The notes under the pieces are model-generated. The model was given only the letters and a program-made list of their open reading frames with translations, did not search any database and had not been told where the DNA came from. Below, one piece after another: positions 63,845 to 64,000 of a stretch of 64,000 bases of DNA; the stretch's first letter is position 1, and the number at the start of each line of letters is the position of its first letter. Both the position numbers and the translations under genes were made by a program. Origin of the DNA: Pelagibacter sp052048135 (lineage in GTDB: Bacteria > Pseudomonadota > Alphaproteobacteria > Pelagibacterales > Pelagibacteraceae); the NCBI RefSeq assembly GCF_052048135.1, contig NZ_JBNAIM010000002.1, positions 186,001 through 250,000 on the forward strand. The letters are read 5' to 3'.

Positions 63845-64000
63845 TAGACCTCCATTTTTAAGGTACAGTATTTGATTCGATTCAAAAAATCCTGTTGTAG
63901 TGTGTTCATTTATGAGGAATTGTTACTAATTCAATCAAATTTACAACTCTTAGGTTAATTATTTGTCCTTATTTTGTGATACATTTTTAAAATGAATTTA
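63845..64000. other. Upstream region of the purine permease gene
   Basis: This last 156 bases has no recognisable coding frame. On the minus strand it holds the GGAGG ribosome binding site (63849-63853) and the near-palindrome listed separately. A loose TTGATT/TCATAA promoter pair may also be present. I found no convincing purine-type riboswitch in it. Confidence 0.4.
63872..63885. promoter_or_regulatory. Near-palindromic site upstream of the purine permease
   Basis: TTGATTCGATTCAA is symmetrical at 12 of 14 positions around a central TCGA, and is 27 bases upstream of the permease start. Such a site could bind a dimeric repressor. No regulator gene for purines is visible in the window. Confidence 0.35.

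Noticed and set aside
63845..64000. Purine riboswitch upstream of the NCS2 permease
   Set aside because: I looked for the conserved three-way junction with paired loops and did not find matching stems or loop sequences.

Overview
The window looks like a stretch of chromosome from a streamlined marine alphaproteobacterium of the SAR11 / Pelagibacter type. The reasons are very A+T-rich DNA with many A/T homopolymers and lysine-, isoleucine- and asparagine-rich proteins, intergenic gaps mostly of 0-60 bases, and alphaproteobacterial markers. The markers are an F1-only ATP synthase operon (atpHAGDC without the F0 genes), RegA/ActR and ChvG/ChvI regulators, a class I lysyl-tRNA synthetase and a SAM-II riboswitch in front of metX. 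The assignment is inference from gene content and composition; no search was run. I see no rRNA, tRNA, CRISPR array, insertion sequence, prophage or clearly broken gene. No gap exceeds 200 bases.

Layout. 1-8.6 kb: TCA-cycle operon mdh-sucCD-sucAB-lpd. 8.6-10.6 kb: priA. 10.7-15.5 kb: F1 ATP synthase. 15.5-22.0 kb (minus strand): rplU-rpmA-obgE-proB-proA-nadD-rsfS-ctpA-rppH, behind a good promoter. 22.0-24.5 kb (minus): gloB and metX-metW, the latter pair under a SAM-II riboswitch. 24.7-26.7 kb: hisC-tyrA. 26.7-30.2 kb (minus): an NlpC/P60 hydrolase, an AmpG-like transporter and trkH. 30.3-33.9 kb: lysK-pyrD-rpmB-yhhQ. 33.9-37.0 kb (minus): a polyamine cluster of a fold-III PLP decarboxylase, a deoxyhypusine-synthase-like protein and an agmatinase-family ureohydrolase. 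37.1-43.3 kb: regA, bioY, polA, chvI-chvG. 43.4-48.5 kb: ahcY, tsaE, amgK, murU, gpmA, a VanZ-like protein and a lysozyme-fold lipoprotein. 48.5-53.7 kb (minus): RND pump, membrane-fusion protein, sulfurtransferase, msrA. 53.8-55.6 kb: EamA transporter, alkA, DUF1330. 55.6-63.8 kb: a purine-catabolism cluster.

The purine cluster is the most distinctive accessory region. It encodes an AzgA-type NCS2 purine permease, guanine deaminase, xanthine dehydrogenase (XdhAB), a PuuD-type membrane urate oxidase, HIU hydrolase (UraH), OHCU decarboxylase (UraD) and a purine phosphoribosyltransferase. Together they would take imported guanine or xanthine to allantoin, or salvage it. The PuuD-like protein lacks the C-terminal cytochrome c domain of characterised PuuD. 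A free-standing secreted cytochrome c lies at the other end of the same cluster, which suggests a split urate oxidase. No allantoin-degrading enzyme is in the window.

Other points of note are the SAM-II aptamer at the very start of the predicted metX transcript but 37 nt from the start codon, the DHS-like polyamine gene in an organism with no eIF5A to modify, partial peptidoglycan-recycling genes, a large inverted repeat abutting the regA start, and a run of nine convergent gene pairs of which seven overlap and only one has a recognisable terminator.
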